A stretch of 64,000 bases of DNA from contig CAZJHX010000011.1 of NCBI GenBank assembly GCA_964545715.1, positions 54,488 to 118,487 of the forward strand. Reading direction: 5' to 3'. Made by a program: the position numbers and the translations under genes. The notes below the pieces were generated by a model that saw only the letters and a list, made by a program, of their open reading frames with translations, did not search any database and had not been told where the DNA came from. This stretch comes from CAZJHX01 sp964545715 (GTDB lineage Bacteria; Myxococcota_A; UBA9042; GCA-2863065). This document shows positions 1 through 7,956 of the stretch, in pieces. Positions within the stretch are counted from its first letter, which is position 1. The number at the start of each line of letters is the position of its first letter.

Positions 1-1
1 C

Positions 2-775
2 GTTCTGGATAGCGCAATCCACGTCATCTCCAACCTGACCTGGGTGATCGACCTGTATGCACCGGCCGTCGCTGGGGCTACAGCGCTGGTTGCGTACACC
101 GTTTTACGGCCCATCGTCATCGAGCAGCTGCGGTATCCGTCGCAGGTACTTGACGGTGAGCTCGAGTCCGGCGTGTGGCGCTACATCCGGTCCCAGCTCG
201 GCGTCTGGTGGCGGGAATTTCGGGCCGTGCTGTGGATGATGCTGTTCATCATTCTACTCACCGTTCTCGCCGTTCTCACCGTGCGACTGCTGGCCTTTCC
301 AATGGTCATTGGCGTCATCAAGACCCTGCTGGCCACCGAGGCGCATCTGCGCGCGGGCGGGGCGATGCCGGATATCGGGCTCGTCGCGTCGCTGTGCTGC
401 CTGGTGCTGTATCTCGTGGTGTGCTCGGTCCTATGCATCGCCCCGCTGGGCATCATTCTGGGCAAGGCGTATTCAGTGGTGCGCGACCGGCTGCTCCACA
501 AGCGCCGCTTTCGCGATTACGGGCTGTTCTGGCGCGCCTTCCGCCTGGCCGGCAGCGGAATCGCCGGCCGCACCGCGCTGACGGCGGTGGTCATCGGCGC
601 GTCGTACTACTGGCTCGCGATCACCATCGCGTCACCGGTCGTCCGCGTCTGGCTGCCCGTGCCGCTCTACGGTCTGGCGTTCTGGATGCTAATCGCGCGC
701 GGTAAGCCGATTGCGCGCCTTCTGGAGGTGTATCGGACCGATCAGTTGGGCATCAACCCAAGCGATCCCCACTGA
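2..775 (+). CDS. Partial multi-pass membrane protein, unknown function
   Basis: The reading frame is open to the left edge with no in-frame stop, so the 5' end is probably cut off; the first usable internal start is GTG at 44. From that GTG the product is 243 residues with about four hydrophobic segments (roughly residues 60-84, 110-137, 175-195 and 203-220) separated by basic loops, so it is an inner-membrane protein. I recognise no family motif. It converges on the amidase gene, and the two coding ends overlap by 34 bases. Coding potential is well supported by codon periodicity and hydrophobic patterning; function is unknown. Confidence 0.75.
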   Translation, partial: VLDSAIHVISNLTWVIDLYAPAVAGATALVAYTVLRPIVIEQLRYPSQVLDGELESGVWRYIRSQLGVWWREFRAVLWMMLFIILLTVLAVLTVRLLAFPMVIGVIKTLLATEAHLRAGGAMPDIGLVASLCCLVLYLVVCSVLCIAPLGIILGKAYSVVRDRLLHKRRFRDYGLFWRAFRLAGSGIAGRTALTAVVIGASYYWLAITIASPVVRVWLPVPLYGLAFWMLIARGKPIARLLEVYRTDQLGINPSDPH

Positions 776-2385
776 CTGGCGCCCACACCCACGGTCGCGG
801 TCTCCGAGCGCGCCTGATAACCCGACGCGGTCGCAGTGAACGTGTGCGAACCGGGCGGTACGTCCAGCGCCCAGTAGGCGTCTCCCGCCCGCACCTGCAC
901 CGCCACGCCACAGTCGCAGATGACGATGGCGTGGTCGATGCGCACGTTGCCCCAGCCGGACGGACTGGTGGTCTTTGAGCGGTCCCACACCACGCCCTGC
1001 TGGCGCCCTGTAGAGGCCCATCCCGGGCTCTCGTTCATCGGCACCTGGACCGCCTGCGCGTCGCCGGCCACGTCCAGCTCTACAGACACCGCACTGAACC
1101 CCTTGGCGTAGGCTGTCATCAGATGCTTGCCTGCGGGCAGGTCAAACGTCGCCTGCCCCGCGGAGTCCGCGACCCGCGCGCCGTGCCCTGCGATGTGCAG
1201 AATGGCGCCCGGCAGCACTCCGCCCCAGACGCCGTTTGTGGCCGTGGCAGTCACCGCTCCGGGCCCGCCAACCGGCGGTGGATCGTTCGCAGGCTGCTCT
1301 TCGGGCTGCTCTTCGGGCTGCTCTTCAGGCACATCCTCGACCACCGGCTCCTCCGGGTGCGCCGCCGGGTGTGCGGCCAGCTCGCGCAGGTCCCCCAGAC
1401 GCGCGTACAGGTCCTTGCCGGGGCAGGTGGTCCACGCGCCCGAGTGATCCTTGTGCCCTTTGACCTTGGACGTGCTGATCGGGATGTTGTGATCGGCCGA
1501 CAGCGCCGCGATCACGCCCGCCGCCGCGTCCAGCATCGCGTGCGGGACCGCCATCGCGCCCATCGAGCCGCAGCCCGATCCGTCGAAGCACCCGACAAAG
1601 CTGATGCCGACGTTGCCGGTGTTGTGACCGCCCACATGCGCCCCCCGATGCTTGAGCGGTCGCGCTTCCCAGACCCGGCCGTCCGCCGTGACCAGAAAGT
1701 GGTAGCCGACATCACACCAGCCGCGCGTATCCATGTGATAGGCCTGAATCGATCGCAGCCGCGCCTCGTAGGTGCCATATGCGGTCGGCGGCGTCACGGT
1801 GTGGTGAATCGCCATCTTCGACTTGTTGGGGTCCCACGACGTGCACTTGGTTTTGCGTGCGCCCCAGGCATGGCGGGGCTGAATCGCCGCGTCCAAGCTC
1901 AGCGCCCCGGTCTGGGTGGCCGTGTCCGCCTTGCCGATGTCGGCCAGCTCGGGGACCACCGCTGAGACGGTCACGTGCGCCAGCGACGTCGCGTTTGCGC
2001 TGGGCACACGCAGCTGAGCACCGAAGATCGGCGCGCCCACATCCGCACGGGCGACTGCGTACGGGTGCTCGGCCCAGGTGACCTCCGCCGTCATCCACGC
2101 GGTCGGCGTCCCCCAGACGTCGTAGCCACGCACCTCGACGATGGGCAGGACGCCGGTTTGCGTCAGGTCGATCAGCAGCCCGATCCGCGTGGCGCCCTCC
2201 GGTGCGTCCAACACGGACGAGACCGCCCATTGGCCCGCAGCGGTCAGGTCAGAGACCGCGAAGATCGCCTCGGCGGGCGCCTCCCGCGGCGATGGCGGTG
2301 GGACAGCGTGTTCATCCGTCGCAACGCATCCAAAGATCGATGAAAATAGTAGAACCAGCGCAGGCAGCGCAGACGTGCTCTTCAA
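742..2385 (-). CDS. PGRP-type N-acetylmuramoyl-L-alanine amidase lipoprotein
   Basis: A 547-residue lipoprotein whose core is an Amidase_2/PGRP domain that cleaves the lactyl-amide bond of peptidoglycan. Zinc ligands are visible: IHH near residue 192, a His in HRGAHVGGHN near 248, and the His/Cys pair in GHKDH...TTCPGKDLY near 310-320. The N-terminus has a signal peptide with lipobox IFGC, a non-catalytic beta-rich region precedes the amidase, and a PEEQ repeat linker (about 350-362) leads to two carboxypeptidase-regulatory-like beta domains. Start: TTG at 2385, chosen because GGAG lies six bases upstream and the signal peptide starts there; longer in-frame extensions lack a signal peptide. 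Family assignment is confident; substrate (own wall or prey wall) is not known. Confidence 0.88.
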   Translation of the reverse strand: MKSTSALPALVLLFSSIFGCVATDEHAVPPPSPREAPAEAIFAVSDLTAAGQWAVSSVLDAPEGATRIGLLIDLTQTGVLPIVEVRGYDVWGTPTAWMTAEVTWAEHPYAVARADVGAPIFGAQLRVPSANATSLAHVTVSAVVPELADIGKADTATQTGALSLDAAIQPRHAWGARKTKCTSWDPNKSKMAIHHTVTPPTAYGTYEARLRSIQAYHMDTRGWCDVGYHFLVTADGRVWEARPLKHRGAHVGGHNTGNVGISFVGCFDGSGCGSMGAMAVPHAMLDAAAGVIAALSADHNIPISTSKVKGHKDHSGAWTTCPGKDLYARLGDLRELAAHPAAHPEEPVVEDVPEEQPEEQPEEQPANDPPPVGGPGAVTATATNGVWGGVLPGAILHIAGHGARVADSAGQATFDLPAGKHLMTAYAKGFSAVSVELDVAGDAQAVQVPMNESPGWASTGRQQGVVWDRSKTTSPSGWGNVRIDHAIVICDCGVAVQVRAGDAYWALDVPPGSHTFTATASGYQARSETATVGVGASQWGSLGLMPN

Positions 2386-2442
2386 CCCCAACTCCCCAAC
2401 AACAGCAATAACAACAACAACTTCCGGTAGAGCTGGGTGCAC

Positions 2443-2469
2443 TTTATAACGCTTGTTCGTTTTTTGCAA
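2443..2469 (-). promoter_or_regulatory. Candidate sigma-70 promoter of the amidase gene
   Basis: In the AT-richer divergent gap 2386-2630, the minus strand reads TTGCAA (2464-2469), a 15-base spacer, then TATAAA (2443-2448), about 55 bases before the TTG start. The spacer is short, so this is a weak call. Nothing else coding is seen in this gap. Confidence 0.35.
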
Positions 2470-2630
2470 CGTTATCGACCGGCGCCTCTGAAGATGTGGC
2501 GCGGCGCCCTCGCTTTTGTGGCAGCGGGCCCCCATCTCGGGCGTGGCGTCCCCACCCAGACTGTGTGCTGTAGACCGAACGCCTGTTCGGCACGTCGCGT
2601 GCATGCGTGCGTGAGCCGGGGGAGAATGCG

Positions 2631-3098
2631 ATGACTCGAATGCATGTGCTGGTGTTGGGACCGGACTCGCGTTGCTGGCATGACGTAATGCGACATCTGG
2701 GCCCGCTTTTTGGGCTGTTATTGCGGCGAACCGCGCTGTTGCGTGACGCCCTGCCACGCCGCAGGGGCCCGGCCCCGGGCCTGTATCTGATTCCGTGGCC
2801 GGTCGAGTGGGACGAGCTGGAGCGCTGGCTGGGCGCCTGGAACCTCGCGGGGCGGCCGGCGCCGGTCGTCATGCTGGCGGATCGCGTGCCAAAGTGGCGT
2901 ATGACGGCCCTGGAGCGCCTGGGTGTGTCGGGCTGCGTCCCGCTGGATCAGAACGCTGCCGCGCGGATCGCCGACGTGATCTCGCCGCGGGCCGACGCGC
3001 CCCGAGTACAGCGTGCTGCGTCGTCGCCGAGCATCACACTGTTGGGTCTGCCAAAGCGCAGTCCGGAGCCTGAAAGCCTGCCCTGGTACTCGCCCTGA
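2631..3098 (+). CDS. Receiver-like protein without phosphoacceptor, hypothetical
   Basis: A 155-residue soluble protein. The start ATG at 2631 is set by the strong Shine-Dalgarno GGGGGAG six bases upstream. The order of beta strands (MHVLVLGPDS, then PVVMLADR, then a VSGCVPLD strand after a helix) resembles a response-regulator receiver fold, but the acidic pocket, the phosphoacceptor Asp and the conserved Lys are missing. It could be a degenerate receiver or an unrelated alpha/beta protein. It stands alone between the divergent amidase gene and the PP2C-like gene. Function is not assigned. Confidence 0.65.
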   Translation: MTRMHVLVLGPDSRCWHDVMRHLGPLFGLLLRRTALLRDALPRRRGPAPGLYLIPWPVEWDELERWLGAWNLAGRPAPVVMLADRVPKWRMTALERLGVSGCVPLDQNAAARIADVISPRADAPRVQRAASSPSITLLGLPKRSPEPESLPWYSP

Positions 3099-3115
3099 CC
3101 GGGCCCCGTCAGGCG
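3091..3115 (+). terminator. Weak hairpin after the receiver-like gene
   Basis: CGCC(C)TGAC pairs with GTCAGGCG around a short GC loop, overlapping the stop codon of the upstream gene. It is followed by TAACATCTTT rather than a clean T-run, so termination is possible but not strong. Confidence 0.3.
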
Positions 3116-3157
3116 TAACATCTTTAGATTTCGGGCAGATGTCCCGAACTATCCACC

Positions 3158-4459
3158 GTGACTGCTACGACCCGGCACGCCGTCCAGGCGAAGATCGACC
3201 GCAACGACGGTCAGCTGTTGCCCGATCCCGTGTGCGAAACGCTGGACGATCGGCGCACGCTTGCGGCGGTCGGAACCGGCTCCCCAGTCGGCTTTGCCGC
3301 CCACTGCGAGCGGATGGGAGAGGCCTCCCGCCAGCGCGGACCCGCCGCCGTCACGTCCTTTGCGGGCATGGTCGTCGGCCCCGGCGAGGCGATCGTTCAA
3401 TGGTACGGCGGCGCCAACGTCTACTTCCTGGACAGCCAGTCTCTGCGACTGCTCAGCTTCGACGACGGGCTCTTCGGGGAGTCCGACGGCGACGACGATC
3501 GCTTCCTCAGCCTGTTTGTACAGCCTCCAGAGCCCGGCGTCTTCGTCGCGTTTACGCCCAGCGCCTGGGAGTGCTGGGCGGCTCCGTGGGTTTTGGAGAA
3601 GAAGCTCCTCGAGGCGTTCCGCGACTCCGACAGCTGGGACGCCTGGACCGCGGCCGTCAAATACGAGATCACGCAGGCCACCGGGGACAGCGCGGCCTTT
3701 GTGGCGGTCCCCTGCCTGGCCAACAGCTTCGAGGAGCTGCGCGACATTCTGATCACCAGCCTCCTGACCAGCCCCGCAGCCCCGCCCGAGCGCGAGGTGG
3801 AGCATCAAGCGCCGCTGGCCCCCGCAGCCGTTTACAACATCGATCACGACGCGGCCACACCGATCCATCTTCCCGAGCCGGAGGTGGCCGTGCTTCCCCA
3901 GAGCCCCAGTCCGCTCTGGGGCCGGGCGGCCCTCTTTGCCCTCGCCACAATCGTCGGATTGGCGTTCAGCGACATGGAAGGCACCGTCTCGGCCAGCGCC
4001 GACGCACCGGCCGGTGAGTCCACGACCCAGGCCGACGCCCCGGAGCCCGCAGCCGCCCCCGCGCCAGCGCCCGCGCCTGTGATCAGGGCCCCGGAAACGC
4101 GCGTGGCAGCTTCAGAGCTGCGCCGTAGTCGACTCAGCGCCGACGACCCGACTGACCTCCTCACGCCCCGTCGCCCCGCGCAGTTGGCCTTTGCGGTGGC
4201 CCCGCGTCGCGCGCCCGCCGTGCACAACGCCTTTCGGTATCGCGCCCGCGTACGCGTGATCATGCGCGCCAAAGCCGGTCCCAAACAGCGCCGCATCGCC
4301 ACGCTCGAGCCCGAGACCGTCGTGAACGTCATCGGACGTCGCCGCGGTGATTTCTGGGTCAAGGTGCGCTACGGCGATCTGGTGGGCTGGATCGCGCCCA
4401 TCCGCGGCTACCTGCGCCCCATGGGCAAGTTCTCGTTGTGGGATATCCCGCCGCTCTAG
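3158..4459 (+). CDS. Degenerate PP2C-like protein with membrane anchor and SH3 domain
   Basis: A 433-residue protein in three parts. Residues about 20-210 follow the strand order of PPM/PP2C phosphatases: the stretch QWYGGANVYFL sits where a GDS-R-Y strand is expected, GVFVAFTPSAWECW where the substrate-loop DG-W motif is expected, and GDSAAFVAVPC where the last DN-T strand is expected. The metal-binding aspartates are largely missing, so catalysis is doubtful. A single hydrophobic segment (about 254-271) and an Ala/Pro-rich linker lead to a bacterial SH3 domain (about 356-421, ending in WVKVRYGDLVGWI), which probably binds cell-wall material outside the membrane. Start is GTG at 3158, with no clear Shine-Dalgarno. 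The PP2C relation is inferred from pattern only. Confidence 0.7.
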   Translation: MTATTRHAVQAKIDRNDGQLLPDPVCETLDDRRTLAAVGTGSPVGFAAHCERMGEASRQRGPAAVTSFAGMVVGPGEAIVQWYGGANVYFLDSQSLRLLSFDDGLFGESDGDDDRFLSLFVQPPEPGVFVAFTPSAWECWAAPWVLEKKLLEAFRDSDSWDAWTAAVKYEITQATGDSAAFVAVPCLANSFEELRDILITSLLTSPAAPPEREVEHQAPLAPAAVYNIDHDAATPIHLPEPEVAVLPQSPSPLWGRAALFALATIVGLAFSDMEGTVSASADAPAGESTTQADAPEPAAAPAPAPAPVIRAPETRVAASELRRSRLSADDPTDLLTPRRPAQLAFAVAPRRAPAVHNAFRYRARVRVIMRAKAGPKQRRIATLEPETVVNVIGRRRGDFWVKVRYGDLVGWIAPIRGYLRPMGKFSLWDIPPL

Positions 4460-5253
4460 CCCAGCATCTTCTCGATCGCAGCACACAGCGCTTTGTAGTT
4501 TGCCAGCTCGCCCGGCACCCGCTCGGCGATAGCTTCGTGGTGCCGTTGCACGACCGCCGTGTCACCTCGCGCGATCGGGCCGGTCAGCACGCGCCTGGCC
4601 TCGTCCGTGGCCGACAGGTTGGCCGCCGTCCCTCGGATCAGCGGCGCCAGGGCTTTCAGCGCGTCGGCGCGCGGAACACCCGCGGCATGAAACAGCGTGA
4701 CCGCTTGGTCGGCCAGCGCCACCATCGCGTTGGACGCCACGCAGCAGGCCGCGTGGTACAGCGTTTTGGCCGTCTCGTCGGCCACCACAAAGGAGTCCGC
4801 GCCCATGGCCGCGACCAGCTGCTCGGCCGCCTGGACCGCCGCCGTCTCACCCTGGATTCCGAACGTCACGCCGCGCACATGCTCTGGGCCGGCCATCGGC
4901 GTCGCAAAGCTCTGCAGCGGGTGGCAGGCCGCGACGCTCACCGGGGTCTGGGCCGTCACCCGCAGCCGGTCCGCGGGCACGGCACCCGCCGCATGCAGCG
5001 CCAGGTGATGCGGCCGCAGCGCCACCGCGGCCGCGTCTTCAATCGCCCCATCCGACACGGTCAGCCAAACCAGCTCGGCGTCGTCCACGGCGTCCGGGCG
5101 GGCCCCCCAGAAGCGCGGCCAGGGTGTCTTCCCGGCGGCGTGGGCGGTCGTCTCGGTTCGGTTCCAGGTGCCTACGACCTCGTGCCCCGCGTGGTGCACC
5201 GCGTTGGCCAGCGCTCGACCGCAGCGCCCGGCGCCCCACACAAACACTCTCAT
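4456..5253 (-). CDS. Rossmann-fold DUF2520 protein
   Basis: A 265-residue protein of the Rossmann-like/DUF2520 family, related in fold to pyrroline-5-carboxylate reductase and 6-phosphogluconate dehydrogenase. A dinucleotide-binding GxGxxG (GAGRCGRAL) is at residues 7-15, and the helical C-terminal half carries the family's YHAACCVASN segment. Substrate is unknown. It is the last gene of the argF-namZ-nadD operon: its start overlaps the nadD stop by four bases, and its 3' end overlaps the convergent PP2C-like gene by four bases. Confidence 0.82.
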   Translation of the reverse strand: MRVFVWGAGRCGRALANAVHHAGHEVVGTWNRTETTAHAAGKTPWPRFWGARPDAVDDAELVWLTVSDGAIEDAAAVALRPHHLALHAAGAVPADRLRVTAQTPVSVAACHPLQSFATPMAGPEHVRGVTFGIQGETAAVQAAEQLVAAMGADSFVVADETAKTLYHAACCVASNAMVALADQAVTLFHAAGVPRADALKALAPLIRGTAANLSATDEARRVLTGPIARGDTAVVQRHHEAIAERVPGELANYKALCAAIEKMLG

Positions 5254-5813
5254 CGATAGAGCCCATGTTCGGCTGTGTAGTCAGCGACGGCGTTCGGTAT
5301 CAGGTTTTGCACCGTGACGCCCTCGCTGAGCCGCCGGCGTACATCGGTGGAGCTCACGTCAAAGAGCGGTGGCGCGGCGTCGTGTCCCACCGGCGTCGGA
5401 TAACCCCGGCGACCGACCACGATGAACCGGCACAAGCGCTCAAGCTCATCAAACGCCTTCCAGCTGTGCCGCTCCTCGAAGATGTCGGTGCCCACCACCA
5501 GGTCAAACGCGGTGTCCGCATGGTCCTCGAGCAGCCGCTTCACCGTGTCGATCGTGCGGTTCCTTCCTCCGATGCGGCCCTCGATATCACTGACCAGGAC
5601 GCGCTCCGGCGCGAAGTCGCGCACTGCCAACCGGCACATCGCCATGCGGTGCGAGTAAGGCTCCAGCTGCTTGGAGAACGCGTGCTCGTGACACGGCACC
5701 AGCCACAGGGCGTCGACATCGGTCGTGGCCAGCACATAGCTGACGATCTGAACGTGCCCCAGGTGCGGCGGGTTGAACGACCCGCCATACAGCGCGATGC
5801 GTTTAGTGGGCAT
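5250..5813 (-). CDS. nadD: Nicotinate-nucleotide adenylyltransferase
   Basis: NadD transfers AMP from ATP to nicotinate mononucleotide, giving deamido-NAD in NAD synthesis. The 187-residue length is normal. The nucleotidyltransferase motif GSFNPPHLGH is at residues 10-19, and the ATP-binding SSTDVRRRL motif lies near residue 155. The gene begins two bases after the namZ-like stop and ends in a four-base overlap with the DUF2520 gene, so translation is probably coupled. In many bacteria nadD sits with obgE, proA or rsfS; here it is with argF and a peptidoglycan hydrolase instead. Confidence 0.93.
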   Translation of the reverse strand: MPTKRIALYGGSFNPPHLGHVQIVSYVLATTDVDALWLVPCHEHAFSKQLEPYSHRMAMCRLAVRDFAPERVLVSDIEGRIGGRNRTIDTVKRLLEDHADTAFDLVVGTDIFEERHSWKAFDELERLCRFIVVGRRGYPTPVGHDAAPPLFDVSSTDVRRRLSEGVTVQNLIPNAVADYTAEHGLYR

Positions 5814-5815
5814 GA

Positions 5816-6982
5816 CTAGTCATACAGCAGCCAACGGCGTCGCCGCTCCGCAAACGCCGCTTCATGCGCCGCCCACCCCGCGACCACGTCGTCCGCGCCG
5901 CCGCCGCCCTCCAGCACTTCGCGCAGGCCCGCTTCGCCAAGGAGCAGGTCTATGGCCAGCCGGTCCGCCTCAAACTCGTAGACCTCGGTGCGCCAGGCGA
6001 AGTCGCGCGGCCACAGCGTCTGCACCGCGGCGACGACCGACAGGCCCAGGTGGACGGGCCGCAGAGCCTTTCTGTCCGTCACCAGAATGTGCACCCCGCC
6101 GCAGGCTTGCCCCGCGTACTTCTGAAACGTCGGCTGAAAGACGTGCGGCCGAAACTGGACGCCGGGCAGCGCCATCGCGTTCAGGTGCTCGGCCAGGCGA
6201 AACGGGTCGATGAACGGTGCGCCGACCAGCTCAAACGGCGTCGTGGTCCCGCGCCCTTCACTGAGGATCGTCCCCTCGATAAGGCACATACCCGGATAGA
6301 TGGCTGCGGTGGTCAGCGTGGGCATGTTGGGCGACGGCGGAATCCAGGGTAGGTCGGTCTCGTCAAACCACATGCCGCGCCGCCAGCCGTCCATCTCGAT
6401 CACGGTGCCCAGTCCCGACGTGTACGTGCGCACCAACTCCCCGAGCGTCAGCCCGTGTCGCTGCGGGGCGCTGTACATGCCCACAAACGAGCGCAGCGCC
6501 GGCTCGACGACGTTGCCCTCGATCGCCACGCCGCCGATCGGGTTGGGGCGGTCGCACACCAACGTCTCCACGCCGATCTCCGCCGCGACCTCGCACACCA
6601 TGGCCGCCGTCGCAGCGTACGTGTAATACCGCGCACCCACGTCCGCCAGGTCGATCACCAGTGCGTCCAAGCCGGTCAGCGCCTGCGGGTCCGGCCGCAG
6701 CGAGGCCTTGTCGTGTCCATACAGGCTGACCATCGGCAGGTCGGTCCAGCGGTCGTGTCCGCCGTCGACCGGGATCATGTCCTGCGCCGTGCCCCACGGT
6801 CCGTGCTCCGGTCCCAGAAGCCGAACCACGTTCGCGCCGGCCGCTCGCAGCGCGTCCACGGCAAAGACCAGGTCGCGCGTAAACGACGCGTGGTGGCCGA
6901 CCAGCCCGATCCGCCGTCCGGCGACCCGGTGCGCCTGATCGCTGACGAGTACATCGAGCCCCGTCCGGATGATGACGCTCAC
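5816..6982 (-). CDS. DUF1343 family exo-beta-N-acetylmuramidase, NamZ-like
   Basis: A 388-residue full-length DUF1343 protein. Members such as NamZ release terminal N-acetylmuramic acid from peptidoglycan fragments. Visible family signatures include the LLGPEHGPWG segment near residue 55, the VIDLADVGARYYTY segment near 110-123 and the DRPNPIGG motif near 145. No signal peptide is seen, so the enzyme looks cytoplasmic and would act in muropeptide recycling rather than on the wall directly. The start codon overlaps the argF stop by four bases, which makes it part of that operon. Confidence 0.88.
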   Translation of the reverse strand: MSVIIRTGLDVLVSDQAHRVAGRRIGLVGHHASFTRDLVFAVDALRAAGANVVRLLGPEHGPWGTAQDMIPVDGGHDRWTDLPMVSLYGHDKASLRPDPQALTGLDALVIDLADVGARYYTYAATAAMVCEVAAEIGVETLVCDRPNPIGGVAIEGNVVEPALRSFVGMYSAPQRHGLTLGELVRTYTSGLGTVIEMDGWRRGMWFDETDLPWIPPSPNMPTLTTAAIYPGMCLIEGTILSEGRGTTTPFELVGAPFIDPFRLAEHLNAMALPGVQFRPHVFQPTFQKYAGQACGGVHILVTDRKALRPVHLGLSVVAAVQTLWPRDFAWRTEVYEFEADRLAIDLLLGEAGLREVLEGGGGADDVVAGWAAHEAAFAERRRRWLLYD

Positions 6983-7905
6983 GCCTTGCCCAGCAAGAAG
7001 AGCATCAGCGCCTTCTGTGCGTGCAACCGGTTTTCAGCCTCGTCAAAGATGATCGACTGCGGGCCGTCACACACCTTCGCGCTCACCTCTTCGCCGCGAT
7101 GCGCCGGCAGGCAGTGCATGAACACGGCGCCGTCGTTTGCTCGCGCCATCATCGGCGCATCCACCATGAAGCCCTGAAATCTGGCCAGTCGCTCCTGCTG
7201 CTCCGCCTCCTGGCCCATCGACGCCCACACGTCCGTGTACAAGATGTCGGCCCCGCGCACGCCCTCGACCGGATCGTTGCTCACGGTCACCGTGCTGCCC
7301 TCCACCGCCGCGTGCGCGCGCGCCGCGTCGACGTAGGCCTGGTCCGGCTCGTAGCCTTTCGGGCTCACGCAGGTGAAGTCCATCCCCACGCGTGAGCAGC
7401 CCAACATCAGCGAGTGCGCCATGTTGTTGCCGTCGCCGACGTACGCCATGTGCAGCCCTTTCAGCCGCCCGAAATGCTCTTGGATGGTCTGCAGATCCGC
7501 CAGCACCTGACAGGGATGCAGCGCATCGCTCAAGCCGTTGATGATCGGCACCGTCGCGTGCGCCGCCAGCTCCTCGATGTCGCTGTGCGCGTAGACCCGC
7601 GCCATGATGATGTCGCAATAGCGGCTGATTACCCGCGCCGTGTCCGCGACCGTCTCGCCGCGCCCGATTTGAATGTCGCTGGCGCCCAGAAAGAGCGCGG
7701 AGCCGCCCAGCTGGAACATGCCGACCTCAAAGCTGACCCGCGTGCGCGTGCTCTTCTTTTGAAAGATCATCGCCAGCGTCTTGCCCGCCAGCGCCGTGCG
7801 CCAGGCATCGAGATTGGCTTTGACCTCGCTGGCCAGCTCTAGAATCCGGTGCAGCTCGTCGCGATTCAGGTCGTCCAGCGTGCACAAATGGCGAAGCGTC
7901 GTCAC
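6979..7905 (-). CDS. argF: Ornithine carbamoyltransferase
   Basis: Makes citrulline from ornithine and carbamoyl phosphate in arginine synthesis. All family hallmarks are present: the carbamoyl-phosphate loop STRTR at residues 52-56, HPCQ at 130-133, and the ornithine-binding HCLPAHRG near 264. The 308-residue length is typical. It is the first gene of the four-gene minus-strand operon, about 47 bases downstream of the TPR/PEGA gene. A compact hairpin lies between the two, so it may have its own transcription start. No ARG-box could be verified. Confidence 0.95.
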   Translation of the reverse strand: MTTLRHLCTLDDLNRDELHRILELASEVKANLDAWRTALAGKTLAMIFQKKSTRTRVSFEVGMFQLGGSALFLGASDIQIGRGETVADTARVISRYCDIIMARVYAHSDIEELAAHATVPIINGLSDALHPCQVLADLQTIQEHFGRLKGLHMAYVGDGNNMAHSLMLGCSRVGMDFTCVSPKGYEPDQAYVDAARAHAAVEGSTVTVSNDPVEGVRGADILYTDVWASMGQEAEQQERLARFQGFMVDAPMMARANDGAVFMHCLPAHRGEEVSAKVCDGPQSIIFDEAENRLHAQKALMLFLLGKA

Positions 7906-7938
7906 GGTCCTCGTCTCCCGCTCAATCCGGGCTGCCCC

Positions 7939-7956
7939 CTAGCAGTCCTCTGCTAG
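7939..7956 (-). terminator. Compact hairpin over the TPR/PEGA stop codon
   Basis: CTAGCAG, loop TCCT, CTGCTAG: a perfect seven-base-pair stem with a four-base loop, containing the TAG stop of the upstream TPR/PEGA gene. There is no T-run after it on the minus strand, so it may be a processing or translation-end structure rather than a true terminator. Confidence 0.4.
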
